The notes beneath the pieces are model-generated. The model was not told the DNA's origin. It was given only the letters and a program-made list of their open reading frames with translations, and searched no databases. The position numbers and the translations under genes were made by a program. Below, piece by piece: positions 21,046 to 30,141 of a stretch of 64,000 nt of DNA (position 1 is the first letter of the stretch; each line of letters starts with the position of its first letter). The stretch is from Streptomyces sp. NL15-2K (GTDB lineage Bacteria > Actinomycetota > Actinomycetes > Streptomycetales > Streptomycetaceae). The stretch spans positions 9,299,001 through 9,363,000 of the forward strand of contig NZ_CP130630.1 in assembly GCF_030551255.1 (NCBI RefSeq), in the 5' to 3' direction.

Positions 21046-21738
21046 TCAGTCCGAGCCGCCGCCGCCCCCGCCGCCACCTCCGTAGTCGCCTCCGCCGCCG
21101 TACCCGTATCCGTGGCCTCCGCCGGATCCGCCGTCGCCGTCCGCGGCCGTGCCTTCGTCGCCGCTGATCCACCCGCCGATGCCGCTGCCCCGGCCGAACG
21201 GGAAGAGTCCCTCGTCGGCCAGTGCGTCCCGGCCGATGAGCCCGGAGTCACGGGTGAAGAGCGGCAGGAGAGCGGTCAGGGCCTGGTCGCCGTAGAGCGC
21301 GACGGCGAGCAGTACGGTCTCCTCCGCCAGCCCCTCCGGGCCGTCGGGGAGCGGATGCCGCTCCCGAAGGGCCGCCAGGTGACGGCGGGCGGCGCGGGTC
21401 GGGCCCGGCATCACGGACCGCAGCAGTCCGGCCGCCGCGAGGCCGGCCCGCATGCGCGCCAGCGCCCGGCGTACGACGGCCCGGCTGAGCAACTCCCGGA
21501 TGCCCGCGGGCCGGTACAGGCCGACGCGTACCGCCTTCTCCAAGGGGTGGCGGTGGGGCGGCGCGTCCCCCGTGGCCGACGACGCCGCCCCCGTCTTGCG
21601 CAGTGTGCCTGGTCGGCCGGCTTCGACGGCGCCCCGCAGGTGCAGGGCGACGACGGCGACCGTGACGGCGGCGCGCGGACCGCCCCGCAGCAGCGCGACC
21701 TCGTAAGGCTCCAGCCCGACCGTCGTATCGCTGTCCAT
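21046..21738 (-). CDS. TIGR04222-domain protein with Gly-rich tail
   Basis: A 230-residue protein from ATG 21738. The opening LEPYEVALLRGGPRAAVTVA, the middle MRAGLAAAGLLR and the C-terminal run of Gly with Tyr and His (ending GGGGGSD) are typical of the actinobacterial TIGR04222 membrane-protein family. Several paralogues usually occur per Streptomyces genome and function is unknown. Hydrophobic segments lie around residues 18-35 and 150-165. The poly-Gly tail is encoded by GGN-rich DNA at 21050-21110, which may be slippage-prone. Single gene, convergent with gcl. Confidence 0.8.
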   Translation of the reverse strand: MDSDTTVGLEPYEVALLRGGPRAAVTVAVVALHLRGAVEAGRPGTLRKTGAASSATGDAPPHRHPLEKAVRVGLYRPAGIRELLSRAVVRRALARMRAGLAAAGLLRSVMPGPTRAARRHLAALRERHPLPDGPEGLAEETVLLAVALYGDQALTALLPLFTRDSGLIGRDALADEGLFPFGRGSGIGGWISGDEGTAADGDGGSGGGHGYGYGGGGDYGGGGGGGGGSD

Positions 21739-21905
21739 GACACCCCCCGTTGCATGGGGCCCGCCGCCCCCGTGCCGGCGGGCCCCACGTGACGAGGATG
21801 TGCCCTCCACCGGGGGCGGTTGAAGCCTTTCGACGCCGGTTCAGAGGTTGATTTGAGGGTTCCGTAGACGGCGTACGACCGGTGGCGTACGTGGCGTACG
21901 CGGGC

Positions 21906-22163
21906 TCACGGCTCGTGATGCTCCGACAGTCCCGGCCAGTCGTCGGGGCCGCCGCCCTGCCATTCGATGAGGTCGCTCTGCTCGACGTCGGTCACGTACA
22001 GGTCGGCCAGCCGCAGGATCTCGCTGACGTCGTCGACGTGCGAGGCGACCCCCAGGGTCTCGTCGCCCGAGGTGACCCGCCGGGAACCGTCCAGGGCCGG
22101 GGCGTGGACCACGATGTGCGGCCGTTCCATCGGCGGATGTGCTGGATGCGCTGGATGTGCCAT
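21906..22163 (-). CDS. Small conserved-looking hypothetical protein
   Basis: An 85-residue acidic protein (MAHPAHPAHPPMERPHIVVH through TLGVASHVDDVSEILRLADL to EQSDLIEWQGGGPDDWPGLS). GGAG lies 11 nt before ATG 22163; the alternative ATG at 22130 lacks a ribosome site. Codon third positions are strongly GC-biased, which supports it being real. No domain was recognised. It sits 118 bp downstream of glxR on the same strand and could be the last gene of the hyi-glxR operon. Confidence 0.55.
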   Translation of the reverse strand: MAHPAHPAHPPMERPHIVVHAPALDGSRRVTSGDETLGVASHVDDVSEILRLADLYVTDVEQSDLIEWQGGGPDDWPGLSEHHEP

Positions 22164-22281
22164 GCCTTCAGACTCCTGCGGGCGCGGCCGTTCCGCATGC
22201 CGGGAAACCCGGTGGGTTCCGGGCGATGCCCCCGCCTGGGCGCGACAGGACAGATGTCGGCGGCGGCACCGCCCGGAAGTC

Positions 22282-23175
22282 TCAGAGCCGGGCGCCCGAC
22301 AGGCGCTCCACCGCCCGCAGCAGCGCCGAGTGGTCCAGGCCGCCGTCCCCCTGCGCCCGCAGGCTCGCGACCAGCTGGGCGACCACGGCACCGACGGGCA
22401 GGGCCGCGCCGACGTCGCGGGCGGCGTCCGTGACGATGCCCATGTCCTTGTGGTGCAGGTCGATACGGAAGCCCGGCCTGAAGTCGCGGCCGAGGAAGTT
22501 GTCCTTCTTGCGGGTCAGCACGGTCGAGCCCGCGAGCCCGCCGCCCAGCACGTCCAGCGCCGCCTTCAGATCCACGCCGGACTTCTCCAGGAAGACGACG
22601 GCCTCCGCGCACGCCTGGATGTTCACGGCGACGATCAGCTGGTTGGCGGCCTTCACGGTCTGTCCCGAGCCGTGCGGGCCGCACAGCACGATGGTCCTGC
22701 CGAGCGCCTCGAAGATCGGCCTCGCCCGGTCGAAGTCGGCCTGCTCGCCGCCGGCCATGATGGACAGCACGGCCTCGACGGCACCGGCCTCACCGCCGGA
22801 CACGGGCGCGTCGAGCACCCGGATGCCCTTGTCCTTCGCCGCGTTCGCGAGGTCGACCGAGGTCTGCGGGGTGATGGAGGACATGTCGATCAGCAGGGCG
22901 CCGGACCTGGCGTTCTCCAGGATGCCGTGCGGGCCGTACGCGATGGCCTCGACCTGCGGCGACGCGGGCACCATCGTGATGATCACGTCGGCGTCGCGGA
23001 CGGCCTCGGCGATCGAACCGGCCGCGGTGCCGCCGGCGGCGGACAGGCGGTCCAGCTTCTCCTGCTCCAGGGTGAAGCCGGTGACGTCGTAACCCGCCTT
23101 GATCAGGTTCTCGGACATGGGGGAGCCCATGATGCCGAGGCCGATCCATGCGATCTTGGGAAGTGGCTTGCTCAT
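22282..23175 (-). CDS. glxR: 2-hydroxy-3-oxopropionate (tartronate semialdehyde) reductase
   Basis: A 297-residue beta-hydroxyacid dehydrogenase. The NAD(P) motif GLGIMGSPMSENLIKAGYDV is at about residues 12-31. The substrate-binding signature LDAPVSGGEAGA is near 120, and the catalytic lysine helix GQTVKAANQLIV near 170. It reduces tartronate semialdehyde, the product of Gcl, to D-glycerate. It lies 24 bp downstream of hyi in the same operon. The adjacent Gcl/Hyi context separates it from 3-hydroxyisobutyrate dehydrogenase, the main alternative. Confidence 0.9.
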   Translation of the reverse strand: MSKPLPKIAWIGLGIMGSPMSENLIKAGYDVTGFTLEQEKLDRLSAAGGTAAGSIAEAVRDADVIITMVPASPQVEAIAYGPHGILENARSGALLIDMSSITPQTSVDLANAAKDKGIRVLDAPVSGGEAGAVEAVLSIMAGGEQADFDRARPIFEALGRTIVLCGPHGSGQTVKAANQLIVAVNIQACAEAVVFLEKSGVDLKAALDVLGGGLAGSTVLTRKKDNFLGRDFRPGFRIDLHHKDMGIVTDAARDVGAALPVGAVVAQLVASLRAQGDGGLDHSALLRAVERLSGARL

Positions 23176-23199
23176 CGGGGTGCCTCTCAGTCCGGGAGA

Positions 23200-24021
23200 T
23201 CAGCGGGTCAGCCAGTCGAAGGCCTCGGCGCTCGGTCGGTCGCCCGGCTTGTACTCCAGGCCGACCCAGCCGTCGTAACCGGCCTTGCCGAGCCGGCCGA
23301 GCAGGTCCTCCAGGGGGAGCGAGCCCGTGCCCGGCGCGCCACGACCCGGGTTGTCGGCGATCTGCACATGGCCGGTCTTCGACGCGTACCGCTCGATCAC
23401 CGACGGCAGGTCCTCGCCGTTCATCGACAGGTGGTACAGGTCCATCAGGAACCTCGCGTTGCCGAGCCCGGTCGCGTCGTTGACCTTGTCGACGATCGCC
23501 ACGGCGGCGGGCGCGCTCACCAGCGGGTACAGCGGCGACTCGGGCCGGTTCAGGGCCTTGATCAGCAGGATCGCGCCGATCCGGTCGGCGGTCCGGGCCG
23601 CGACTACCAGGTTCTCCAGCGCCAGCGCGTCCTGCTCGGCCGGGTCCACGCCCTCGACGCGGTTGCCGTACAGCGCGTTGAGGGCCGTGCAGCCGAGCGC
23701 CTCGGCGAAGCCGGCGGTCACGTCGATGTTGGCGCGGAACCGCTCCGACTCCTCGCCCGGGATCGACAGGGCGCCGCGGTCCGGGCCCGGCAGCCGGCCC
23801 GCGTAGAAGTTCAGGCCCGTGAGCTGGACGCCCGCGCTTTCGATCGCCCGCTTCAGGGCGTCGAGCTCGGACCGCTCGGGGGTGGGGGAGTCGGTCCAGG
23901 GCCACCACAGCTCGACCGCGGTGAAGCCGGCCGCGGCGGCGGCCGCGGGGCGCTCCAGGAGCGGGAGTTCGGTGAAGAGGATCGACAGGTTGACGTTGAA
24001 GCGCTGGTCTGCGAATCCCAC
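23200..24021 (-). CDS. hyi: Hydroxypyruvate isomerase family protein
   Basis: A 273-residue TIM-barrel protein of the AP-endonuclease-2 superfamily: FNVNLSILFTELPLLERP at the start, AVELWWPW near 38, LNFYAGRLPGPDRG near 70, and the metal-site region FLMDLYHLSMNGED, then HVQIADNPGRGAPGTG. It interconverts hydroxypyruvate and tartronate semialdehyde. The GTG at 24021 is supported by GAGG 5 nt upstream. It is the first gene of the hyi-glxR operon, behind repeats that look like regulator sites. Confidence 0.9.
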   Translation of the reverse strand: MGFADQRFNVNLSILFTELPLLERPAAAAAAGFTAVELWWPWTDSPTPERSELDALKRAIESAGVQLTGLNFYAGRLPGPDRGALSIPGEESERFRANIDVTAGFAEALGCTALNALYGNRVEGVDPAEQDALALENLVVAARTADRIGAILLIKALNRPESPLYPLVSAPAAVAIVDKVNDATGLGNARFLMDLYHLSMNGEDLPSVIERYASKTGHVQIADNPGRGAPGTGSLPLEDLLGRLGKAGYDGWVGLEYKPGDRPSAEAFDWLTR

Positions 24022-24031
24022 CGGAACCTCT

Positions 24032-24058
24032 TTCCGTATCTCTTTCCGTATTGCGGAA
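24032..24058 (-). promoter_or_regulatory. Candidate operator upstream of hyi-glxR
   Basis: TTCCG-TATTG-CGGAA (24044-24058) is a perfect 5-bp inverted repeat. Together with 24032-24040 it creates a direct repeat of TTTCCGTAT. The site is just upstream of the hyi GTG. IclR-type regulators such as AllR control glyoxylate and allantoin genes in actinobacteria and are plausible binders. No such regulator is in the window. Confidence 0.45.
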
Positions 24059-24125
24059 GTTAATTTCTGTGTAATGGAAAGGCTGCCCAGGGGTGGAGAT
24101 GACTGTCAAGAGCCCACACGAAAAA

Positions 24126-24154
24126 GTGCCCCCGCGCGATCTGCGCGGGGGCAC
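24126..24154 (-). terminator. Rho-independent terminator of the mce operon
   Basis: A perfect 12-bp stem (24126-24137 with 24143-24154) and 5-nt loop. On the minus strand it is followed by TTTTT, giving a classic intrinsic terminator 14 bp after the last mce-operon gene. Confidence 0.9.
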
Positions 24155-24168
24155 GTCCGGAAGGCCGC

Positions 24169-24900
24169 TCAGAGCGCGTCCACGGCGCTCACCTTCCAGC
24201 CGCCGGAGGTACGCGTGAGCGTCATCCGCACTCGGTTCAGATCCACCCGGGATCCCGACACCTGGGTGCTCTCGGTGACCTGATTGACGAACATGAGCAC
24301 GACGACCCTGTCCGGTCCGGCCGACACCACGGAGGGAGCCGCCACCGTCGCCTTCACCACGCCGTGGTACTTGCGGGCCGTCGGCCCGACCACCGTGCTC
24401 GTCGTCTTCCGGTACTCGTCGCGGAACTTTCCGGTCAGGTGGGTGCGGGCCCGGGCGAAGTCACGGTCCAGATGCCGGTAGTCGTACGACAGCACGACCG
24501 GGGCCGCCTTCCGTGCGGCCGCGACAGCCTCCGCCCTCGCGGCGTCCGCCCGCCGGGCTTCCTGGTACCGCCACCCGAGCACGGCGACCGCGACCAGCCC
24601 CGCGACCAGCAGGACGCCCAGGACCGCGGTGAGCGGCCACCGCCGACGGGGCGCACCCCGTTTCTCCGGCGCCGCCTCCTCCTCGAACGACCCCGGTGAC
24701 GGTTCGGGCGGGTCGTCCCAGCCGTCCTTGGGGGCCTCGACGAGCACGGTGCGTCCTGCGAGGGACTCCTCGTCGTCGGTCGCCGGGCCCGGCTCCCGGT
24801 GGCCGCGCTCCGCGCGTTTGGCGGCCGCGCGGGCGGCCGCGGTCATGGTGCGCCGGTTGCCGGAGGCGGGGCCGCGCCCTCGGGTGGTCGTCTTCGCCAT
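24169..24900 (-). CDS. Mce-associated membrane protein (distal)
   Basis: A 243-residue protein from ATG 24900 (GAGGAG 7 nt upstream). A long charged, cytosolic N-terminal region (residues 1-95) is followed by one membrane segment at about 97-120 (WPLTAVLGVLLVAGLVAVAVLG). The extracellular C-terminal domain carries the Mce-associated pattern LSYDYRHLDRDFARARTHLTGKF and ends GGWKVSAVDAL. Such Mas proteins are thought to stabilise MCE assemblies. It is the last gene of the mce operon. Confidence 0.85.
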   Translation of the reverse strand: MAKTTTRGRGPASGNRRTMTAAARAAAKRAERGHREPGPATDDEESLAGRTVLVEAPKDGWDDPPEPSPGSFEEEAAPEKRGAPRRRWPLTAVLGVLLVAGLVAVAVLGWRYQEARRADAARAEAVAAARKAAPVVLSYDYRHLDRDFARARTHLTGKFRDEYRKTTSTVVGPTARKYHGVVKATVAAPSVVSAGPDRVVVLMFVNQVTESTQVSGSRVDLNRVRMTLTRTSGGWKVSAVDAL

Positions 24901-24928
24901 GGTCGTGCTCCTCACGCGTGGGTGGCGG

Positions 24929-25417
24929 TCAGCCGACGAACTCGACGTCGGAGGTCAGCCAGCGGCCGTCCCGGTGCACCAGGTCGAGGCGCAGCCGGTA
25001 GGTGCGCGCCTCACCGTCGGGCACGGCGGTGTTCGTCACCTTGCTGTCGGCCACCACCAGGACGCGGGCCGAGTCCTCGTCGGACCGGACGATGCCCGCC
25101 TCCAGGACCTGGCCCTCGGACACGGACCTGTTCTCGGTGACGAGCCTGGTCAGTTGCTCGGTCTGGGCGGCGAACTGCTTCTTGAAGTCGCCGGTGGCCT
25201 CCTTGAGCACGTTCGCGCTGTCCCGGCGGTAGTGCCGGTAGTCGAGCGAGGTGAAGTTCAGCGCCGACCGGCGGGCCGCGGCGAGGACGTCCTGGCGCCG
25301 CTGCTCCGCCACGCGCTGTTCGCGGAGGCCGAGGCTCAGCCAGATGGCCAGCGCGGTGGTGAGGACGCTCGCCACGACGAGCCCGGCCGTCACCGCCCTG
25401 GGTCGCATCAGCCTCAT
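24929..25417 (-). CDS. Mce-associated membrane protein (proximal)
   Basis: A 162-residue protein. A membrane anchor lies at residues about 8-28 (VTAGLVVASVLTTALAIWLSL), then a domain with FTSLDYRHYRRDSANVLKEA and a C-terminal GRWLTSDVEFVG, paralogous to the distal gene. ATG 25417 was chosen over upstream ATGs because it overlaps the mceF stop by 4 bp (ATGA). Likely partner of the MCE complex outside the membrane. Confidence 0.85.
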   Translation of the reverse strand: MRLMRPRAVTAGLVVASVLTTALAIWLSLGLREQRVAEQRRQDVLAAARRSALNFTSLDYRHYRRDSANVLKEATGDFKKQFAAQTEQLTRLVTENRSVSEGQVLEAGIVRSDEDSARVLVVADSKVTNTAVPDGEARTYRLRLDLVHRDGRWLTSDVEFVG

Positions 25418-26691
25418 GCCATGGGGCCAACGAGCAGCCATTGCCACGACTCCTTTCCGAACACGGCCTGTTGGCCGCCCGCCGAGCCGATCTCGACGTA
25501 CCTTCCGTCCGGGCCGGTGGTGGTGCCGGTCTCCGGGTCGTACGGCGTGACGTACGCCGTCCGGTTCGCGCCGCCGGAAGCGGCGGCAGCGCCGGGGGCG
25601 TTCTGCGCGCCCCGCACCGACGACTCGCTGCCGCGCGGGAGCGTGCAGCGCGCGTCGGTGTTCGCCTCGCGTGTGCTGGTGTCGGAGGGGTCGCGGCGAG
25701 TCGTGCCGTACCCCTGGGTGCAGGCGGGCGGGTCGTCGGCGTTCACCACCAGGCCGAAGTGGGTGGTGCCGTCGCCCGGGACGACGGTGTAGCTGCCCGC
25801 GACCATCACCGGGAAGGTGACCAGGGCCTGCTCCACCCCGGGCAGCCGCGCCACCATGACCTGGCCGCCGCTGATCAGATTGGCCAGGAGCACCGACAGA
25901 CGCGGCGATACGGACCTCAGGAGGGAATTGACCTCCTGAGCGGCCGGCCTCGCGTTGCCGATCAGCTTGCGCAGGTCACCGTCGCTCGCCTTCAACTGGG
26001 CGGTGAGCGCCGCCAGATCACGCGCGAACGCCTTGATGGACGAGCCCTGGTCGGCCTGCGTCTTGAGGACCTTCCGGGAGTCCTCGATCAGCGAGATCGT
26101 CTCCGGGAGCGCTTCCGACGCCGACTCCACGAGTGAGTTGCCCGAGTTCACCAGGCGGCTCAGGTTCGGTCCGGTGCCGGAGAAGGCCTTGTCCAACTCG
26201 TCGACGGTGACCCGCAGATCGTCCTTGCCGACCGAGTTCACCAGCCGGTCCAGACTGAGGACGAGGTCCGTGGCCGGCAGCGGCACGCGCGTGCCGGTGC
26301 GCGGGATCGTGCTGCCGTCGAGGAGATACGGGCCGTGGGAGGTACGCGGCTGCAGGTCGACGTACTGCTCGCCGACCGCCGAACGGTTCGCCACGACCGC
26401 GAGGGTGTCCGCCGGGATGCGCGGCGCCCCGTCGTCGATGTCGAGCGCGACGGACACCCCGTCGGGCCCTGTCAGCCGCAGCGCGCCGACCCGGCCCACC
26501 GGCACCCCGCGGTAGGTGACCTCGGCTCCCGGGAAGATCCCCCCGGAGTCGGCGAAGTCCGCCCGCACGGTGTAACCGCGGTCCAGGACCTCGTCCACCA
26601 GGCCGGTGTACTCGGCGCCGACGTACGACACCCCGACGGCGGTGAGGGTGGCGAAGGCGAGCAACTGGGCCTTGACCGTACGTGTGATCAC
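25414..26691 (-). CDS. mceF: MCE family protein, sixth of operon (MceF-like)
   Basis: A 425-residue protein from GTG 26691, which overlaps the mceE stop (GTGA). One N-terminal membrane segment (residues 7-24) is followed by the MCE domain (VRADFADSGGIFPGAEVTYR, GVPVGRVGALRL, NRSAVGEQYVDLQP). Then come a long helical region and a low-complexity tail with CTQGYGTTRRDPSD. MCE proteins form periplasmic or cell-wall lipid shuttles feeding the YrbE/MlaE permease. Confidence 0.88.
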   Translation of the reverse strand: MITRTVKAQLLAFATLTAVGVSYVGAEYTGLVDEVLDRGYTVRADFADSGGIFPGAEVTYRGVPVGRVGALRLTGPDGVSVALDIDDGAPRIPADTLAVVANRSAVGEQYVDLQPRTSHGPYLLDGSTIPRTGTRVPLPATDLVLSLDRLVNSVGKDDLRVTVDELDKAFSGTGPNLSRLVNSGNSLVESASEALPETISLIEDSRKVLKTQADQGSSIKAFARDLAALTAQLKASDGDLRKLIGNARPAAQEVNSLLRSVSPRLSVLLANLISGGQVMVARLPGVEQALVTFPVMVAGSYTVVPGDGTTHFGLVVNADDPPACTQGYGTTRRDPSDTSTREANTDARCTLPRGSESSVRGAQNAPGAAAASGGANRTAYVTPYDPETGTTTGPDGRYVEIGSAGGQQAVFGKESWQWLLVGPMA

Positions 26692-27965
26692 GGCTGAACC
26701 CCCTTCAGCATCAGCTCGGCGAGCTCCAGGTCGATCCCCTCGGGCAGGCCGCCCGAGGACGTGTAGCCGCTCGTGCACACCGGCGGGCACAGCAGGCGGC
26801 CGCCGTCGGACGGGGCCGACGGGGACGGCACGCTCGGTGCGCTCGGCAGCGCGGTCGGCGTCGGGACGCCCGGCACGTCCGGGAGATCGGGTACGTCCGG
26901 CAGGTCGGGGGTCTCGGGAAGCCCGGGGCCCTGGGGGTCCCCGTCACCGCCACGGCCGGGCTCGTCCGTCAGGTTGCCGTAGAGACCCGCCAGATCGAGG
27001 TCCGCGGTGATGTGCAGGTTGACGTAGTCGCCCTTGATGGCGTCCACCGCGTTGCGCGGGAACGGGTAAGTGGTCAGTATCTCGAGGGAGTTGGGCAGGT
27101 CGGCGCCCGCCTTGTTCAGCTGTCGCAGGATCGGCCGCAGCTGCCTGAGGCCCGCGACCGTGTCCTCGCGCGAGGCCTTGACCACCTTGGTGCCGGTCTT
27201 GCCGAGCTCGGACAGGGCGGTGAGCATTCTCGTCAGGTCGCGGCGCTGGTCGGCGAGGACCTTCAGGGCGGGCGGCATCGCGTCGACGGCCTCGGCGATC
27301 GTCGTCTTCTCCTTCCCGAGCCGCTTGGCCAGCCGGTCCACGGCCTGCAACGCGCGGACGATGTCCGCGCGCTGGTCGTCCAAGCCGCCCATGAAGGTGT
27401 CCAGCTCCTTGAGCAGGGACTTCACCCGGCTCTCCCGGCCCTCCAGCGCCTTGTTCAGCTCCACGGTGATCGTCTTGAGCTGGGCCACTCCGCCGCCGTT
27501 GAGCAGCGCGGACAGCGCGGACAACACCTCCTCGATCTCCGGGTTGCGGCCGCTGCGGGACAACGGGACGCGGTCGCCGTCGCCGAGCCGGCCCACGGGC
27601 GCGGTCCGAGCCGGCGCGGAGAGCGCGACGTACTTCTCGCCGAGCATGCTGGTCTGCCGCAGCTCGGCGACCGCGTTGGCGGGCAGCTTCACCGAGTCGG
27701 CGACCCGCAGCCGCACGCGCGCGTGCCAGCCGTCCAGCTCGACCTTCTCCACCGCGCCCACGGTGACGTTGTTGACCTTCACCGCCGACTGCGGCACCAG
27801 GTCCAGGACGTCCCGGAACTCGACGGTGACGTGGTACGCGTGCCCGTCGGCCGCCGCGCCGCCGGGCAGCTGGACGTCGTACCAGCCGTTGAACTCGCAG
27901 CCGGACAGCAGCAGCGAGCCGACGGCCGCCCAGGCGGCCGCCCCGCCCTTGCGCCGTACGCTCAT
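26688..27965 (-). CDS. mceE: MCE family lipoprotein (MceE-like)
   Basis: A 425-residue protein from ATG 27965, overlapping the mceD stop. The signal peptide ends in the lipobox LLLSGCEF (Cys near residue 21), so it is a lipoprotein, as is typical of the fifth mce gene. MCE domain: YHVTVEFRDVLDLVPQSAVK to LGEKYVALSAP. A helical region follows. The C-terminal tail (about residues 330-400) is a Pro-rich repeat of the kind LPDVPDLPDVPGVP, then two Cys (LLCPPVCTSG). A similar tail occurs in the ECF sigma protein encoded upstream of the operon. Confidence 0.88.
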   Translation of the reverse strand: MSVRRKGGAAAWAAVGSLLLSGCEFNGWYDVQLPGGAAADGHAYHVTVEFRDVLDLVPQSAVKVNNVTVGAVEKVELDGWHARVRLRVADSVKLPANAVAELRQTSMLGEKYVALSAPARTAPVGRLGDGDRVPLSRSGRNPEIEEVLSALSALLNGGGVAQLKTITVELNKALEGRESRVKSLLKELDTFMGGLDDQRADIVRALQAVDRLAKRLGKEKTTIAEAVDAMPPALKVLADQRRDLTRMLTALSELGKTGTKVVKASREDTVAGLRQLRPILRQLNKAGADLPNSLEILTTYPFPRNAVDAIKGDYVNLHITADLDLAGLYGNLTDEPGRGGDGDPQGPGLPETPDLPDVPDLPDVPGVPTPTALPSAPSVPSPSAPSDGGRLLCPPVCTSGYTSSGGLPEGIDLELAELMLKGVQP

Positions 27966-29077
27966 GCGCTCGCCCCCAGGATTCCGCCGAGCGTCCGGTC
28001 GACCGTGCCGGTGACCGCCGGGCCCCGCGGCACCTTGGGCAGGGAGTCGAACAGGTCCCTCAACTCCGCGCAGTCGGTCTCGTCCCCGGTGGTTCTCAGC
28101 ACGGAGCACAGCAGTGAAGCCGGATCCTGGGGCTGGTTCGGATTGTTGCGGGTGTCGAGGGTGCCCGCGGAAGGGTTGTAGGCGTTGTTGAGGTTCGACA
28201 TGCCCGTGGGCGCGACCTCCAACAGCTCCTCCAGCGCCGCCCGTTGTGTGACGAGCACCTTGGTCACCTTGCTCAGGCCCGCCACGTTCGACGTCAGCGA
28301 CTTCTTGTTCTTCTTCACGAAGCCGGACACGTCGCCGAGCGCCGTGCCGAGGTGTTTCAACGCGGCCGCCAGGTCCTCGCGCTCGCCCGTCAGTTGCTCG
28401 GCGACCGTCGCGAGGCTGCTGTTGAAGGACCGCACGCTCTTGTCGTCGGCCGCCAGCGCCGCCGTGAACACCTGGAGGTTGCGGACCGTGCCGAACAGGT
28501 CCGTGCGGCCGTCGGAGAGCGTCGTGATCGCCTCCGAGAGGTCCTCGACCGTCCGATGGAGGTTCTTGCCCTGGCCGTCGAGGTTGTCGGCGCTCACCCC
28601 CAGCAGCCGCGACAAGGAGCCGTCCTTGTTCGCACCCTCCGGGCCGAGCGCGTCGGCAGTGCTGTGCAGGCTGTCGAAGACGCGGTCCAACTCGACCGGT
28701 ACGGCTGTGCGCGACTCGGGGATCTCGTCCCCCGTCCGCAGCACCGGACCGCTCCGGTACACCGGCAGCAGCTGCAGGTAACGGTCGCTGACCACCGAGG
28801 AGTTGATGATCGCGGCCTGTGCGTCCGCCGGAACCTCGCGGCCCGCGTCGTACTCCAGGTCGACCCGCACCCGGTCGCCCTCCGGCGTGATCTTCCTGAC
28901 CTCGCCGATCCGGACTCCGAGCACGCGGACGTCCGAGCCGGGGTAGATGCCGACCGTGCGCGGGAAGTATGCCGTGACACGGACCGGCTCGGGGCGCGGC
29001 CACAGGACGTAGGTGAGCGCGGCGACCAGGGTGAGGGCGGTCAGTAGGGCCAGGCGCTTCTTCCAACGGTTGCTCAC
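27962..29077 (-). CDS. mceD: MCE family protein (MceD-like)
   Basis: A 371-residue protein from GTG 29077 (GTGA overlap with mceC). A membrane anchor lies at about 9-25. MCE core: VTAYFPRTVGIYPGSDVRVL, GVRIGEVRKI, SSVVSDRYLQLLP. Extended helices with KTLSR-like heptads follow, and the tail contains NNAYNPSAGTLDTRNNPNQP. Part of the six-protein MCE shuttle. Confidence 0.88.
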   Translation of the reverse strand: MSNRWKKRLALLTALTLVAALTYVLWPRPEPVRVTAYFPRTVGIYPGSDVRVLGVRIGEVRKITPEGDRVRVDLEYDAGREVPADAQAAIINSSVVSDRYLQLLPVYRSGPVLRTGDEIPESRTAVPVELDRVFDSLHSTADALGPEGANKDGSLSRLLGVSADNLDGQGKNLHRTVEDLSEAITTLSDGRTDLFGTVRNLQVFTAALAADDKSVRSFNSSLATVAEQLTGEREDLAAALKHLGTALGDVSGFVKKNKKSLTSNVAGLSKVTKVLVTQRAALEELLEVAPTGMSNLNNAYNPSAGTLDTRNNPNQPQDPASLLCSVLRTTGDETDCAELRDLFDSLPKVPRGPAVTGTVDRTLGGILGASA

Positions 29078-30141
29078 TGCGCGCCTCCCGTTCGCGGCAC
29101 CACCGGGGCGGCGACCAGGTTCTGGACGTAGGAGTCGAACCAGCGGCCGTTGCCGAGGGTGTTGGTGAAGACCCGCACGTAGGGGGCCAGGAGCTTGATG
29201 CTCCGGTCCAGGCTGGATTGGTTCCGTTCGAGCATCTCCACCACGCGGTTGAGGCCCCTGAGCGCGGGCCCGATCTCCTTCTCGTTGTCCTGGACCAGGC
29301 CGGAGAGCTGGACGCCGAGCGCGGCGGAGCTCTTCAGCAGCTTGTGGATCGCCGTACGCCGCTTGCTGATCTCCTTGAACAGCGTGTCGCCGTCCTTGAC
29401 CAGGGCGGTGAAGTCGCTCGACCGGTCGGCGAGTACGCCCGTGACGCCGTTCGCGTGGTCGAGGAGCTCCCTGAGGGCCTTGTCGCGGGAGGCCACCGTC
29501 CGAGAGATCCGCGACAGGCCCTTGAGGGACGCCCGTACCTCGGAGGGGGAGTCCTCGAAGGTCGTGGAGATGGTGTCCAGGGCCTGCGCCAGCCGGTCGG
29601 TGTCGACCTCCTCCGTCGTGGTCGTGAGATCGCTGAACGCCTGTACGACGTCGTACGCGGAGACGGTCCGCTTCAGCGGGATCTCGCTGCCCGGCTTCAA
29701 CTGCCCGGTCCCCTTCGGGTGGAGGGCCAGGTACTTCGCGCCGAGGATCGTCTTGACCCGGATCGAAGCGCCGGTCGCGGTGCCGAACCCCGGCTCGCCC
29801 TTGATCTTGAAGGTGACCTTGACGTGGTCGTCGTCCAGGTCGACCTCCTGGACCTTGCCGACCTTGACCCCGGCGATCCGCACCTCGTCGCCCGGCTTGA
29901 GACCGCCCGCCTCCGCGAAGGCCGCGCTGTACGTCTCGCCGTCGCCGATCACCGGCAGCCGGTCGGCGTTGAACGCGGCCACCGCCAGCAGCGCTAGGAC
30001 GGTGAGGCCGACCGCGCCGATGACGACTGGGTTGCGCTCCCGGAAGGGGCCGAGGCGCGGGCGGCGGATGCGGGGGAGCCGTATGCGGGGCGGCTCGACG
30101 CGCACCTTGAACAGCGGCTCCGGGCGGTGTTTGCGGCTCAT
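29074..30141 (-). CDS. mceC: MCE family protein (MceC-like)
   Basis: A 355-residue protein from ATG 30141 (ATGA overlap with mceB). A basic cytosolic N-terminus rich in PRIRLPRIRRPR precedes a membrane segment at about 38-58. MCE domain: YSAAFAEAGGLKPGDEVRIA, GVKVGKVQEVDL, KTILGAKYLALHP. The C-terminus ends NGRWFDSYVQNLVAAP, a conserved Mce-family closing motif. Confidence 0.88.
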   Translation of the reverse strand: MSRKHRPEPLFKVRVEPPRIRLPRIRRPRLGPFRERNPVVIGAVGLTVLALLAVAAFNADRLPVIGDGETYSAAFAEAGGLKPGDEVRIAGVKVGKVQEVDLDDDHVKVTFKIKGEPGFGTATGASIRVKTILGAKYLALHPKGTGQLKPGSEIPLKRTVSAYDVVQAFSDLTTTTEEVDTDRLAQALDTISTTFEDSPSEVRASLKGLSRISRTVASRDKALRELLDHANGVTGVLADRSSDFTALVKDGDTLFKEISKRRTAIHKLLKSSAALGVQLSGLVQDNEKEIGPALRGLNRVVEMLERNQSSLDRSIKLLAPYVRVFTNTLGNGRWFDSYVQNLVAAPVVPRTGGAQ